From: Buxus sempervirens
Taxonomy: Eukaryota; Streptophyta; Magnoliopsida; Buxales; Buxaceae
DNA length: 64,000 nucleotides
Direction of reading: 5' to 3'
NCBI GenBank assembly: GCA_947561395.2
Contig: OX387188.1
Coordinates: 9,753,061-9,817,060 of the forward strand
Part shown: piece by piece, positions 47,601 to 56,521 of the stretch
How positions within the stretch are numbered: position 1 is the stretch's first letter
Layout: every line of letters begins with the position of its first letter
Made by a program: the position numbers and the translations under genes
Notes under the pieces: generated by a model
The model's input: the letters and a program-made list of their open reading frames with translations, nothing else
What the model was told of the DNA's origin: nothing
The model's database searches: none

Positions 47601-50600
47601 ACCAATGTGAGAAGGTAAGAAGCAATAGGTGAACTTGAACTCAATCACAAAAAAAGAAGAAATTTTGAAGTCAGTGTTCCACCAGAAAAATGGAGAGTAG
47701 CTACCTGTGTCAAACTAGTGAAAAGGGATTTGTTCTGCTCTTTGGAGCTATCAGTAGCATTCTTAGGTATTTCACCATGGGCTTGATCAAGATGCAGTGT
47801 TTGAACTATGCCATCATTCTGGGAGGTCATACACTCAACTTGAGAAAGTTCATTGCATGCTGCATGCTCTAAAATCTCATTTTCACCACTTCTGTCATTG
47901 TCTTTACCTCTTGTTTCTAGAATAGAAACACTGTCAACCTGCCAAACAAGCATAGTGAAATCTTCTTGACAAATGACAATCCAATTACATTCAGTTAAAT
48001 TTACAGGAACTTGTAACAAGCATTTGAAAGAAAAAAAGAACAAAAGATGGATACTTATTTATTTGAGTTATAGCATAGAAAAGCACAAAATTCAGAAAAG
48101 GGCAAGCTGCATTAAAGAAGCATACAAGGACCTGTCCACCATAAAAGAACAGAAAACGCATTCCAGAATTTCATGGAACTATAGACTCTAACAATTGAGA
48201 CAGATAAATTTAGATTTACAACCTGTTTTCTCGAAATGAAGGCTGATTAAGAAATAATATATAGAATTCAAAAGAACTGGATTTCAGAAACTATGGGGGT
48301 GTTTGGTGGGCATTTTGGATTTCGGATTCCGATTCTAGAATCTCAAAATGGTGTTTGGATCAGATTTTAGAGTTGTATTTACAATATGATTCTAAAATCT
48401 GACACAATCAGAATCCATCCCCAAGTTGATTCAAGGATTCAAGGTGCTTGCCTTGATATTTTCTAATCCAAATAATGCGATTCCACTATCACAGTATATA
48501 TAAATATATATAGAACAATATTTGATATATAAATAAATACAAATACACTATATTATATAACATTATACATTATATAATGTTTTAACATACAAAGTATATG
48601 TTTTACAATATGATACACAATGTTACATATAATGTTTTGACATAAAAAGTATATATTTCATTTCATATCCTCTATCACATTTATTAACATATATTATATA
48701 CTTTTCTGTATGCATTGTTTAACATAGAAAATTACAAATTGCAAAATCAATTTCAATAATCAGGGTCAACCAAATGAGATTCTAGATTTTAATAGCATAA
48801 TTAAACTCTAGGATCCAGTGTATCCAAATGAGATTTTGGATTTTAAAAACCAGCAATTAGAATCTGGATTTTGAGAACCTAAGATTATAATCTGAATCTA
48901 GAATGCCCAACAAACACACCCCGCCCCGCACCCCCCCACCCCAAGGTAAAATATTGGTAAATAGGATTTCTATGAGGTTCAAAAACCTGAAAGAGAAACT
49001 TAAAGAAGAACGAAACACATAATTGGATTTTCAAATATGCTCTGTAATTTTTTTCTTGGTCCATAGCTTCTCAGTTACTGCAAGATGCAATTTAGTAACA
49101 GCCCGGGGCTTATCAAAGCTCCATACTAGTAGACCTTACTATTATGGTATGAGACATTATGATAACAATAATTTTATTTTTTGGGACATTAGCACTTAGA
49201 TGAAATTTTTTTAATCATAAAATACAGATATGTTTTCCGTCACAACTATAAAGACATCATTCTATTTATGGCAATAAACTGAAATAATATCAAACCCATA
49301 CTACATGTATATTAGATGTTCATTAAAGGAGCTAAGTCTCATATCTGTTATACTAGATTTCGGAAAAAGAACACCCAAAAAAAAAAAAAAAGGAAATTCC
49401 ATGCCCCCACTTTCTGCATACCATATACCTGCATCTTTAGATCCCAGTTTCCACATTGGTTAGGCTACCAACAGAAAGATTTACCTGAAAGTGACAGGAC
49501 TTTGAATATATGCCATTGCATTGAGCATATAAATTAATGTTAAAAAGCCACTAGGATATGTTTGATGGATGAAGATGCATGCATGTGCCAGATCCATGTA
49601 ATCCCCACATCCTGTCATGAATGGCTAAGAAGATACACCGATATATACACAAACGGAAATATCATTCATTTAAAATTAACAAAATGTATATTTCCCTTTT
49701 GACCCTTGGCTTATCAGCTCTCTGATTGAATATGCTTCTCATTTTCCAAACAACTGTCCAAGAATCAAAGATAAGGTAGGGGGAACAGAAAAAGGAACCT
49801 CATTTCAGTGGATCACCTAATTCATTTAGATGGTTTCAAGAAATATAATCTAGTCCTACTGTCCTAGCTTGCACCAGTACACAAAGGTTTCAATGGCCAC
49901 ATCAATAAGATGTTTTTCATTTAAGATTGCAAAATTATTAGAAACAGAAACTCATCTGGAAACTCAGTCCCCATGAAAACTTCTTAAAAAGGAAAGTTAC
50001 TGATAACAGTATAGCAGTGTAACTGAGCTTATACCAGTTTCAAATCTGGAGGTGAGTGATATTGTTATTCAAGTGTTATACCATCTACCATACACCTTTT
50101 AATGTGCTGAATTCTAAAACTCAACACGAGGCTCTGTCTTGATCATCCATTTTTAGCCATTCGTCTGAGTCTTTAGATCAATCTATTTTTCTTCATGTGT
50201 TGAGTCCTAAGCATACATAATCCAACACCTTCAAATATGTGTTTGTTGGAAATTGTGTCTAAAAAAATTTCAAATGCAATAATCCACCCGCTAATACTTT
50301 TTTCTATCTGCAGATGATACTACCAAACTTTATAATCTAGTTACACATGCCTTCAGAGGGAGTGGTTCAATCTAGACCAAAAGAATAAAGCTATTAATAA
50401 GAGAATGGGCGGAAGTATTTTCTAGACTTACTTAAGGAGGCAGGAAAACTAGGAGCTGAGCCAGTTGACATCCCCATTGTAAATATATATATATATATTC
50501 GAAAAGGAGATATTGAACATAATGTGGAAAGATTCTAGACCAAGTATTTATCTCTTACCAAACCTGACATTCAGTATGTTGTAATTATAATAAGCCTGTT

Positions 50601-53600
50601 TATGCATGCACCACAGACTACATTTTTGAGGCTATCTTACAAATACTATGAAACCTGAAGGGATGCCTGAGGAAATGTTGTTATTTTGGAGGTATAATCA
50701 AAAGACTATAAAAGCACAGGCTGATGCCAATTGGGCTAGCTCTACATCTAAAAGAAGGTCGACTTCAGGTTATTGCACCATGCTATGTTGAATCTTAATC
50801 AAATGGAAGAAACAATAGGTGATGATGCAATCAAGTGCTGAAGCACAATTTAGATCGATATGACATGGAGTTTGTGAGCTGTTATGGCTGCATTTACTGC
50901 TACAAGAATTAGGTTGCGCAGGTCCTAAATCAATGAACCTATATTATGACAAGAAGGCAGCAACATCTATAGCTCACAATGCTTTACAGCATGGCACGAA
51001 CAAACATATAGAGGTTGATCACAGTCCATAAGGAAGAAGCTGGTTTCTGGTGAGATTTGAACATCATTTGTGATAAAAAAAAAAAACAATTGATAGATGA
51101 CTTGATTTAGGCAATTATGAGGCATAGGTTTGAGGATATTTTTGAAAAGATGGAAACGAGCGATAAATACACAAGATTGTAAGGGTTAGTGTTATGATTT
51201 ATTATGTTCGGGATTTATTTCACATTTATTTAAAGAGTGATCCTTAACTTTTTTACTGAGGATCAAGTGTTGATTTTGAATCATAAATAATAAGATTCAA
51301 AATACAGTAGTAGGGCTTAGAGCTTATATTTAGGGATTTCTCTTCATAGTTGGGTCCTTTGTTGTTAAAATAAGTAAACCATGTTCTTTTTGCACACATA
51401 ATTAGTGCTATATTTTAAATAAAGAATGATAAATGAAAAAGGACAAATTTCTCAAAACAAAAATAAATCAATAATTGATATGTCTTTAGTATTGTATATT
51501 TGGATCATTTGAATTTTATAAATAAATTGGAAATTGTAATATTTGATGTAAAATTTACAAAATAAAAAACAAAAGTCAATTTTTTCACTAATACGAATCA
51601 ATTTGGTGGTTAAACCGAATAAAATCACAAGATTTTAAAAACAGAGCATCTAGGGCACTCAATACCCTATATTACCTGGATATTTAATCATGGAAAGAAT
51701 ACAAAGAAAGCTTGTATGTCAGACAAAAGGGTATTTATACAAAGATGGTAAGTTGGTGATTCTGACACACTTTGGTGAATCTGATGCCTTTAGACTTAAA
51801 AGTATCCTGAAAACATATATTAAAATCAAGGTATAATAATTGGGAGGTTCAGACTTCAGAAAGTTTGTTGACTTATCTATATTGCTTGATTTCAAAATTG
51901 CTTTCCAGGTCAAAACCAATCAACAGAGGTAAGAATGGAATTCTAAGGGCATTTTCCTAGTTCATTATTTAACTCTTTTACTGGTAGAAGATCGCCACTT
52001 CCTCCTATTGGATTTCTAAAGAAATATTTATCTCCTTACAAGGTGAATTTTTCTTTTTATGGGCAGCCTCTCTCAATAAGATCATCATAATAGATCATCT
52101 TATCTCAATTTAGCTAAATCGAACAGTTGCATTTTATACAGAACTTGATAATTATGAGACAGTACCCTCGAGAGGTTTAATTTAGAATGGAACATGATAC
52201 AAAACTAGTAATTTGCTCTCTAGCAGGTAGAAATATTAGAAGAATAAACTCCACCTTTTGAGGTCATGCCTTTTGTAATAAATCAAGTTCTTTCAAATGA
52301 GAAAAGGACAGGAATTTTGAGAAGGTTAATATCTTAGAGATTAAGATGGACATCCTTTTTTTTCTTTACACTGAGCCCTCTCTTTTGTGGAATTTCAGGG
52401 CTTTCTTATTTTGTGTATTGGTCCAACTCAGTTTCTAGTTATTTTACAGCCTAGACTAAGTTAGCTGTCTTTTTCACTGGCTGTGTTTTTCACCAGTATG
52501 GTCTGAACCCTTTATTTGCACACTGCTTCACTTATTTCAACAAAATAATTCTGAGAGAGAACACAATTTATAAACTTCTTCACTTATCAAAGAAATATTT
52601 TGAAGTCAAACATTTAAAGCATGGTTCCAATTAGAACCATCAAGAAATGCAAAACGACAAATTGTGAATTTTCAAAAGAAATTCAAGGCTTATTCCGCTC
52701 ATTCTTCAAAAAAAAATAAAATGTATAACATAAAAGTTCTCCAGGACTTTGTTAATGTAGCAAAACTGAACCACCAAATGGGATCCATATAACTGATGTT
52801 ATTATGAACCCAAGAAATGACAAAAAACACATAATATAGATAACTCCTTACTAAACTAATAATGACAAAGGAGCTGGGCTTCACTCTTCTTCTGTTCAAG
52901 TACATTCTTTTTTTCACAGGGCATTCCCCTTGTGGGAGCCCTTCCAGAAATTCTTAGTGGCCTAGGCTGAATCCAGGCCAAAGAGGGGAATTCGAAATAG
53001 TTTTCAACCAGCAATTGACGTGCCTCGGTTATTACCTCACTAGCTGAGTCATTGCCCCAAGTGCAAAGATTTCTGTTCAAGTACATGAAAGACAAATTTG
53101 GAGCAAAAAGCATCACTCATTGGATAAAGAAAGACAATGAGAATCTTGTCAACAAAATTGAACAAAGGAATTATGGAACAATTTAAATCATGATAAAATT
53201 TCCAGACACTATAATTTCATTGACTCACACATGAGAAAATGTATTGGTAGAGAACAAGACAGTTAAAATTATATAATTGATAATTTCACTTTAGAACAGA
53301 ACAAAGTAAACAAGTAAGCTGGGCTCAAATATGTTAATAGAAGTTCACTCAATATTGAGACAAAAATGGTCCTAAAACAGACTAATGGAGAACCTTGGTC
53401 TTAAACATCCATGATTACAAACCTTAAAATATACAAGCATTTTAATGTGCAAGACAACTAAGCCTCTGGGAAAGCTGAAATTTGACTCTTTTGCAGCAAA
53501 GTATTTTGCTAACAATCATAGGTACAGATTCCACTTTTTCTCTAACTTATATTTGGTAAAATTAATTTTTAGTGTATCTTGCTAACAGCCATAGGTACAA

Positions 53601-54791
53601 ATTCCACTTTTTCTCAAATTTAGTTTTGGGAAAATTAATTTTTAGTGATACTTTTTGAAAATAATTAAATTTAGTTAGCACTATTCCAGGTTGCAACTTA
53701 TAAGAAACCTTTATCAAAATAATTAAATGTTAATAACATTTTACTGTTACAAACTCAATTCTTCCAAGAATGCTCTTATAATTTATTGATAGAAGGTACA
53801 AGGGATTTGATTGAGTGGTATAGGTCGTCCTATAAATGTTAATGTCAGTACATAGTATTGTACATTTATTTGATAGAGAGGTATAAGTCTCTCTATAAGC
53901 ATATAAGTAAGTACATAGTGTTGTACAAGTTATTTGGTAAAGAGGTATATGTCTCTCCATAGGCAAGCAAGTTAATACATATATTGTACAAGTCAATTGA
54001 TAAAGAGGACAAGACTTTTTAAGTATTTTGTAAGTCATTTAAATGAGACCTGTAAAAGGGCATTCTGTGTAAAATTTGTTTTGTAACAGTGAAATGTCAC
54101 TAAAAGTTAATTATTTTAATAAAGGTTTCCTAGAACACACAACTTGAAACAATTTTGACCGAATTTTAAATAATTTACAAAATGCATCACTAAAAGTTAA
54201 TTTTTCCCTTCAGTTTTCTTCCTGGTAAATCTAATACACCTTTTAATGTACACCGAATAAATGTAAGGTACAAGCCTGAAGGGTGTAGTCCTAGTTAACT
54301 AGTTTCCATGATAACATATATAACAAAACAGAAAGTTCTATTAGCTGAGACTAAAAGTGTGTCTATAGTAATTAAGTATTGGGCAAGGGAACTAGCACTC
54401 ATGTTGAACATTTCCAGATACCAACTACTACAATATCCAGCAAATAATTAAAGTGTATGGTGAGATAAGAAATAAAATATAACAGAACACTTCCATACAC
54501 ATGCTACACATCTAAATGTTACCTCTATTTCTTGTACCACATTATGTTTTCTATTCACAGTAGATGACACACAAAGGAGACTCCTGTTCAAATATTGCCA
54601 ATGGGTCTCATCCAATGTATCCTGAAAGGTAGTGAAAACACATGTAAAAAAAATAAATTAAAAAAAAAGATATCAAAAATACAAATTTATTTGTTAATAA
54701 AATATAAAGATGAAGAAGTGAGCACCTTTGCACAAAAGATGTATATGTTAACAGCATTGGTTTGCCCTCGTCGATGTGCCCTATCTTCAGC
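23849..54791 (-). CDS. ZRANB3-like: SNF2 helicase/HNH endonuclease gene, C-terminal half (ZRANB3-type)
   Basis: Eleven exons join in frame with GT/AG introns into about 619 residues ending at a TAA (23849-23851). In order they give SNF2 helicase motif VI (AEDRAHRRGQTNAVN), a spacer, a long middle region, a Cys-rich segment (CKLCQMPCK...CNLKC), and an HNH nuclease: CTICKLDCH, then WHADHIIPVYQGGG, then TLCVACH. The last three give the Cys pairs and catalytic His pair of the fold. The family is known as an annealing helicase with HNH nuclease that acts at stalled forks; plants have one such gene (AT5G07810 class). No frameshift or stop was found in these exons, so the gene is probably working. 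The SNF2 N-terminal half was not found and should lie past base 64000, as should the promoter. Unusual feature: very large, transposon-filled introns. Confidence 0.85.
24157..24270. repeat. Three-copy 38-bp tandem repeat in the last intron
   Basis: Three essentially identical units (starting 24157, 24195 and 24233), each beginning TTTGTTACAGATCTCC. It lies in the intron between the last two exons of the ZRANB3-like gene; the lack of divergence suggests it is recent. Confidence 0.95.
24789..24964 (-). CDS. ZRANB3-like: ZRANB3-like exon: last HNH zinc pair
   Basis: 176 nt, ECMLENMRTLCVACHADVT to KADLE; acceptor AATAG|GTG, donor GAG|GTAAAA. Carries N and H of the HNH motif and the second zinc Cys pair (CVACH), then a basic helix. 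Confidence 0.92.
25503..25582 (-). CDS. ZRANB3-like: ZRANB3-like exon: HNH catalytic motif
   Basis: 80 nt, LDKLVHEPTEG then NAWHADHIIPVYQGGG; acceptor TTGCAG|ACT, donor GAG|GTTGAT. The H-A-D-H-I motif is the catalytic core of the nuclease; the same arrangement is known in animal ZRANB3. Confidence 0.92.
26387..26532 (-). CDS. ZRANB3-like: ZRANB3-like exon: first part of HNH domain
   Basis: 146 nt, ELFRIEHGVCTICKLDCH to SRENL. The acceptor TTTACAG|GAA is chosen over a nearby TTTTCAG|AAT because only the former keeps the frame. Donor TT|GTGAGT. CTICKLDC gives the first zinc-binding Cys pair of the HNH fold. Confidence 0.88.
26706..26808 (-). CDS. ZRANB3-like: ZRANB3-like exon: Cys-rich segment
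   Basis: 103 nt, GELAKKPEYFEDLFCNLKC to SIRQ; acceptor TTTCAG|GGG, donor CAG|GTTAGA. Supplies the second Cys pair (CNLKC) after CKLCQMPC of the previous exon, a likely zinc site. Confidence 0.87.
26877..27064 (-). CDS. ZRANB3-like: ZRANB3-like exon: start of Cys-rich segment
   Basis: 188 nt, GLIKGGSKRRTTPLYDISG to CKLCQMPC; acceptor TTACAG|GGC, donor AA|GTAAGT (phase 2). The Trp- and Lys-rich stretch before CKLC is strongly conserved in plant members as recalled. Confidence 0.87.
27225..27539 (-). CDS. ZRANB3-like: ZRANB3-like exon after the giant intron
   Basis: 105 codons, VSKYTERVHLYSC to NHGVK; acceptor TTCCAG|GTA, donor AAG|GTATGT. Contains RKLLGKPLQLPLTLELCYL, which I recall as conserved in the plant proteins. 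Phase 0 at both ends. Confidence 0.85.
27969..28247 (-). pseudogene. Possible L1 reverse-transcriptase fragment
   Basis: A 92-codon frame containing 'IKALYFADDMFLFCC', which looks like the F-A-D-D catalytic motif of an L1 reverse transcriptase, followed by 'LQLIKCLYKAV' as in the next helix. The sequence before it does not clearly match. It could be an isolated scrap of a LINE or a chance resemblance. Confidence 0.4.
29408..32489 (+). mobile_element. LTR I, solo LTR in the giant intron
   Basis: Starts TGTGAAATCCC and ends GGGGCATTATA (family end with two C-to-T type changes). Flanks AACAG (29403-29407) and AACAA (32490-32494) match at 4 of 5 bases. It closely resembles LTRs F and J. Contains donor-like GCAAGTAGTAACC (30132), a GAGCGC-rich tract (about 30500-30690), the stem-loop array (31320-31915), and the hairpin motif (32071-32108). 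The T-rich tract ends in CAA instead of CAG. Confidence 0.82.
31320..31915. repeat. Stem-loop minisatellite in LTR I, about 23 units
   Basis: Units of about 25-30 bp centred on a constant ATTAA. Three stem classes recur: GCCA-ATTAA-TGGC, ACCA-ATTAA-TGGT and GTCA-ATTAA-TGAC. In each class both arms have changed so that pairing is kept; a minority of units have one-arm mismatches. Confidence 0.9.
33418..33732 (-). mobile_element. TRIM element, complete, 315 bp
   Basis: Two 89-bp direct terminal repeats (33418-33506 and 33644-33732), starting TGATAAAC/TGTTAAAT and both ending ATATTTCAACA. An exact duplication ACAAT flanks it (33413-33417 and 33733-33737). On the minus strand, TGGTATCGGAGCGGGAG (33627-33643) directly follows the 5' repeat and is a Met-tRNA primer site; a purine stretch GCGAGGGAG precedes the 3' repeat (33507 onward). 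No coding capacity. Inserted in LTR K. Confidence 0.93.
33735..34120. repeat. Degenerate palindrome array in LTR K
   Basis: About ten spaced variants of TGCCACGTGGCA / GACACATGTC with flanking symmetry, right after the TRIM. Several contain the G-box core CACGTG. Confidence 0.7.
35693..35916 (-). repeat. Copia 3' LTR
   Basis: 224 bp, + strand ends TGTCAATG and TATCGTCA. Differs from its partner at 40855-41078 by a handful of substitutions, indicating a fairly recent insertion relative to the surrounding LTRs. Confidence 0.93.
35937..36464 (-). pseudogene. Copia RNase H, frameshifted
   Basis: YCDVDWAGCADIR, KSSTESKY and ACSEIVWLRGLLTELGF are readable but in different frames, with stops near 36190 and beyond. 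ADNTSAIQIA follows near 36130. It is the C-terminal end of the copia polyprotein. Confidence 0.82.
36389..37396 (-). pseudogene. Copia reverse transcriptase
   Basis: A 228-codon open frame (36710-37396) holds MDVKNAFLHGDLKEEV, SLYGLKQAPRAWF and the catalytic LVYVDDIVITG. It ends at a stop (36708-36710) before the connection region (36389-36691), which continues in frame with ITRPDISFAVQQVSQFM. Apart from that stop the domain looks intact, so this is the best-preserved part of the element. Confidence 0.88.
37406..38590 (-). pseudogene. Copia integrase, broken
   Basis: GHPNAVVLSHL and CTTCHISKS give the His/Cys part; IHSDVWG and FIDDYSRF give two catalytic Asp; SRGEY follows a stop near 38190. 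The C-terminal part (37406-38086) is open for 226 codons, including FWVEAVSTAVYLINK and a long Ser/Pro linker before the reverse transcriptase. At least one stop and one frameshift (about 38090-38190) break the domain. Confidence 0.85.
38898..39932 (-). pseudogene. Copia gag and protease, broken
   Basis: Starts MSSENTLIRFNGKNFS at 39932, the usual copia gag opening. Stops interrupt it near 39785, 39575 and 39460. Two zinc knuckles follow: CNYCKQPGHIIKEC is complete, while the one before it has Tyr in place of its first Cys. The protease motif WIIDSGASNHM lies at about 38960. The protein would form the particle and process the polyprotein; with these stops it cannot. Confidence 0.85.
40225..40815 (-). 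repeat. Two tandem repeat blocks in the copia leader
   Basis: Between primer site and gag. About three units of about 111 bp (CCAAAATAAG at 40261, 40372 and 40483) adjoin three units of about 75 bp (AATGCTTCGTAA near 40590, 40666 and 40740). Both contain ATGCTTCGTAA. Non-coding in all frames that matter. Confidence 0.85.
40855..41078 (-). repeat. Copia 5' LTR
   Basis: 224 bp, partner of 35693-35916. The Met-tRNA primer site follows immediately at 40842-40854. Confidence 0.93.
42277..43555 (+). pseudogene. RTE LINE reverse transcriptase, broken
   Basis: Fragments in changing frames: 'IEHRLTLITIVTENQLGF' (about 42407), 'DLEKAYDRVLKK', 'IKDMYEGALTKAKTIG', 'LFTLVMDELIGRIQDEMPW', 'MLFADDIILIG', and the C-terminal basic region ending near 43553. 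The catalytic DD is still readable but stops and frameshifts separate the blocks. Plant copies of this element are often misannotated as 'craniofacial development protein 2-like'. Confidence 0.78.
43982..47012 (+). mobile_element. LTR J, solo LTR in the giant intron
   Basis: Starts TGTAGAATCCTGAATTTTG and ends CCAGGGCATTACA; flanks CAGTG (43977-43981) and CAATG (47013-47017) match at 4 of 5 bases. Closest relative is LTR I. Contains a (GA)n run (about 44627-44656), TATAAAAGG (44571), GTAAGTAGTAACC (44757), a GAGCGC tract (about 45130-45440), the stem-loop array (45735-46205) and the hairpin region (46560-46596). The T-rich tract ends CCG, not CAG. Confidence 0.83.
45735..46205. repeat. Stem-loop minisatellite in LTR J
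   Basis: About nine units on a constant CATGTATCTT core with self-complementary flanks that differ between units, such as AATTCC/GGAATT (about 45797-45820), TTTATT/AATAAA (about 45837-45862) and ACC/GGT. The first unit is CTCCG-TGTACGT-CGGAG. Confidence 0.78.
47208..47546 (-). CDS. ZRANB3-like: ZRANB3-like exon: middle region ahead of the giant intron
   Basis: 113 codons, DDRISDLEMEKHSV to DSLRFE; acceptor AACAG|GAT, donor GAG|GTAAAT. Its last residues LRFE continue in sense and phase with VSKYTERVHLYSC of the next exon, 19668 bp away. Confidence 0.82.
47705..47938 (-). CDS. ZRANB3-like: ZRANB3-like exon: middle linker
   Basis: 78 codons, VDSVSILETRGK to SLFTSLTQ; acceptor TTGGCAG|GTT, donor ACAG|GTAGCT. 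Acidic, low-complexity linker with no domain recognised. The 6.6-kb intron upstream (47939-54522) holds two MITEs and a copia remnant. Confidence 0.8.
48295..48921. mobile_element. MITE with long terminal inverted repeats
   Basis: Left end GGGGGTGTTTGGTGGGCATT and right end AATGCCCAACAAACACACCCC are complementary apart from small gaps, and the similarity continues inward for tens of bases. The middle is AT-rich with no ORF. Inserted in the 6.6-kb intron. A clear target duplication was not found, so hAT-like or other origin is open. Confidence 0.75.
50410..51190 (+). pseudogene. Copia reverse transcriptase/RNase H remnant
   Basis: Scattered blocks in shifting frames: 'LDLLKEAGKLGAEPVD' (about 50426), 'PDIQYVVIIISLFMHAPQTT' (about 50563), 'SSAEAQF' and 'CELLWLHLLLQELGC' (about 50830-50920), 'NLYYDKKAATSIAHNALQH' (about 50938), 'TNKHIEVD' (about 51000). 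Typical 3' end of a copia polyprotein. No LTR was identified beside it; it lies in the 6.6-kb intron. Confidence 0.7.
52862..53116 (-). other. Unassigned open frame of about 85 codons
   Basis: The frame includes WGNDSASEVITEARQLL and then WIQPRPLRISGRAPTRGMP, less random-looking than its surroundings. It lies in the intron between exons 54523 and 47938, which join in phase without it. A 16-bp direct repeat TTCTGTTCAAGTACAT brackets most of it (52890 and 53071). I do not recognise the product; it may be a captured gene fragment, an alternative exon or chance. Confidence 0.3.
53507..53650. repeat. Two-copy tandem duplication of about 72 bp
   Basis: Units at about 53507-53578 and 53579-53650, both starting TTGCTAACA and ending near AATTTTTAGTG. 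The second copy overlaps the left end of the MITE below. Confidence 0.8.
53628..54208. mobile_element. Mutator-like MITE with foldback ends
   Basis: Terminal inverted repeats of about 130-165 bp, starting GGGAAAATTAATTTTTAGTG on the left and mirrored on the right. Nine-base flanks TTTAGTTTT (53619-53627) and TTCAGTTTT (54209-54217) match at 8 of 9, as expected for Mutator-type insertion. The centre (about 53808-54010) is a tandem repeat of about 62 bp in roughly three units. No ORF. Confidence 0.78.
54523..54621 (-). CDS. ZRANB3-like: ZRANB3-like exon: end of helicase domain
   Basis: 33 codons (DTLDETHWQYLNRSLLCVSS..., ending QEIE), acceptor TTTCAG|GAT, donor GAG|GTAACA. The 104-bp intron to the motif VI exon is of ordinary size. 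Joins in phase 0 to the exon at 47938. Confidence 0.87.
54726..54791 (-). CDS. ZRANB3-like: ZRANB3-like exon: helicase motif VI
   Basis: 22 codons, acceptor AAG|GCT, donor AAG|GTGCTC. Encodes AEDRAHRRGQTNAVN followed by IYIFCAK, the conserved last helicase motif whose arginines contact ATP in SNF2 proteins. Phase 0 at both ends. Confidence 0.88.
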
Positions 54792-55225
54792 CTTCAGAAT
54801 TTGTCAAAAGCATGCATACACATCAGATGGAAAGAAAAAAATTCAATCAATCAAAGAATTTCATTGACCACAAAAAGTTCAGACTTTCACTTATCTTCCC
54901 AAGAGAAAACACCAAATATTAAGAAGTTAAAAAAAAAGGTCAAATCCATTGTACAAGGGAAAATATAATGCCCATTGGATGATGCTCAAAGAAAAGCTAT
55001 CAGATCAGAAGCTCGACCTGATGAGAGTTTGGGAAAAAAAGGGCCGGGCCCCTATATAAGGTTGCAGCAAAGCCGTAACTAAACATCAAATTCTTATCTA
55101 TTCTTCCAAACAGACCTTTGAGCTTGCCTGAAAGAGCAAATCAACCCAAATACATGGAGTTTGACCAATCAGTTCTAGTGCTGTTTCCACCATATCTATT
55201 CCACTCTTTAATCTTATCAAATGGG

Positions 55226-55350
55226 AGGGCGACCCCTGGTGCAGCGGTAACATTGCTCCATTGTGACCTAAAGGTCACAGGCTTGAGTCACAGAAAACAA
55301 TTTCGCTACCTGTAGGGGTAAAACTGTGTACATTAGACCCTCCCTGGTAT
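55226..55350 (+). mobile_element. Au-like SINE, truncated
   Basis: Starts GAGGGCGACCCCTGGTGCAG. It has an A-box-like TGGTGCAGCGGTAAC and a B-box-like GGTCACAGGCTTGAGTC, followed by the Au-type body (GTAGGGGTAAAACTGTGTAC, ATTAGACCCTCCCTGG). This is the tRNA-derived Au SINE pattern of many flowering plants. The 3' part is missing; copia sequence follows almost directly. Confidence 0.75.
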
Positions 55351-55374
55351 GGTGTGATCACTGTAATAAACCAC

Positions 55375-56248
55375 GCCACACTTGAGAGACTTGTTGGAAA
55401 CTCCATGGAAAGCTGGCAAACTGGAAGAGTCGCAAAACTGGAACTTCTGGCAGCAATCATACAGTCCCTAAAGCCAATGAAGCCAAGGCTAATTTCTAGA
55501 GTGTTGATCAGGTGGATCACCTTCTTCAATTGCTGAAATCCACTCCTACACCCGGTTCTCCTAGTGGTTCATTGGCCCAAACAGGTGATATCCCTAGTGC
55601 TTACTTTTGTGGCTTAATTCTTACACTAAGGATTATTGATTCTGGTGCATCCGATCATACGACTAGTACCTCACAATTGTTTCAATCTTATTACCCCCGT
55701 CCTGGTAATAAAAAGGTTAGAATTGCAGATGAAAGTTTTTCATCAATTGCCAGAACAGGTTCTGTCCAAATCCCTGAGAAAATAGAACTAAAATCTATCC
55801 TTTATGTCCCTAAACTTGCTTGTAACCTGCTGTCTTTTAGTCATATTTTTTTATTCCCATTGTGAATTTCAGGACCAACTCTCGGGGAGGATGATTGGCA
55901 ATGCTAGGATGATTGATGGACTCTATTATTTCATTGAGACCCTATTAAACAATAAACATGCTCAGGGTTTGGGTAGCAATACTAGTTCAATTTCTATACG
56001 TGAACAAATAATGCTTTGGCATCTTAGACTAGGACATCCGAAGTTTCCCTATTTAAACATTTGTTTCCTAGCTTATTTAAAACTTTGGATTGCAATTCTC
56101 TTCATTATGATACTTGCCATCTATCCAAGAGTCATCGGAACACTTATCAATCAAAACTTTATTGTGCTTCAAAACCTTTTTATTTAATCCATAGTGATGT
56201 TTTGGGGTCCCTCAAAAATCACTACTGCTTCTGGAAAAAAATGGTTTG
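55375..56248 (+). pseudogene. Copia gag-end to integrase fragment, plus strand
   Basis: Frames shift but the order is clear: 'TCWKLHGKLANWKSRKTG' (about 55388), 'QVDHLLQLLKSTPTPGSPSG' (about 55510), protease 'RIIDSGASDHTTSTSQLF', 'LKSILYVPKLACNLLSF', 'LWHLRLGHPKFPYL' (about 56019), 'CHLSKSHRNTY' and 'LIHSDVLG'. It stops where the LTR of the opposite-strand copia begins, so that element inserted here. Confidence 0.78.
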
Positions 56249-56513
56249 TGTAAACAGAGAGAATAGTTTAGGAATAATTCTCTAATTGATTGCATATCTT
56301 CTGACTTACAAGGATTCCTATTTATAGGAATTACAAGAGATCTAAACTAGGAAAAAAATAATTGATGAAGATACATTCCTAATTTATAATCATTGACTAA
56401 TTACTGACTAATTTACAACTATTCGATCTTGGTAATTACTGTAGGATATCTTTCTATATTTTCAACATATTTAATCTTGGTAATTACTGCAGAATCTTTC
56501 TAATTTTCCAACA
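56249..56513 (-). repeat. LTR of the truncated copia
   Basis: 265 bp; minus-strand start TGTTGGAAAATTAG and end CTCTGTTTACA, with a TATTTATAG promoter-like block near 56308. No second LTR is in the window. Confidence 0.8.
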
Positions 56514-56521
56514 CTCCCCCT

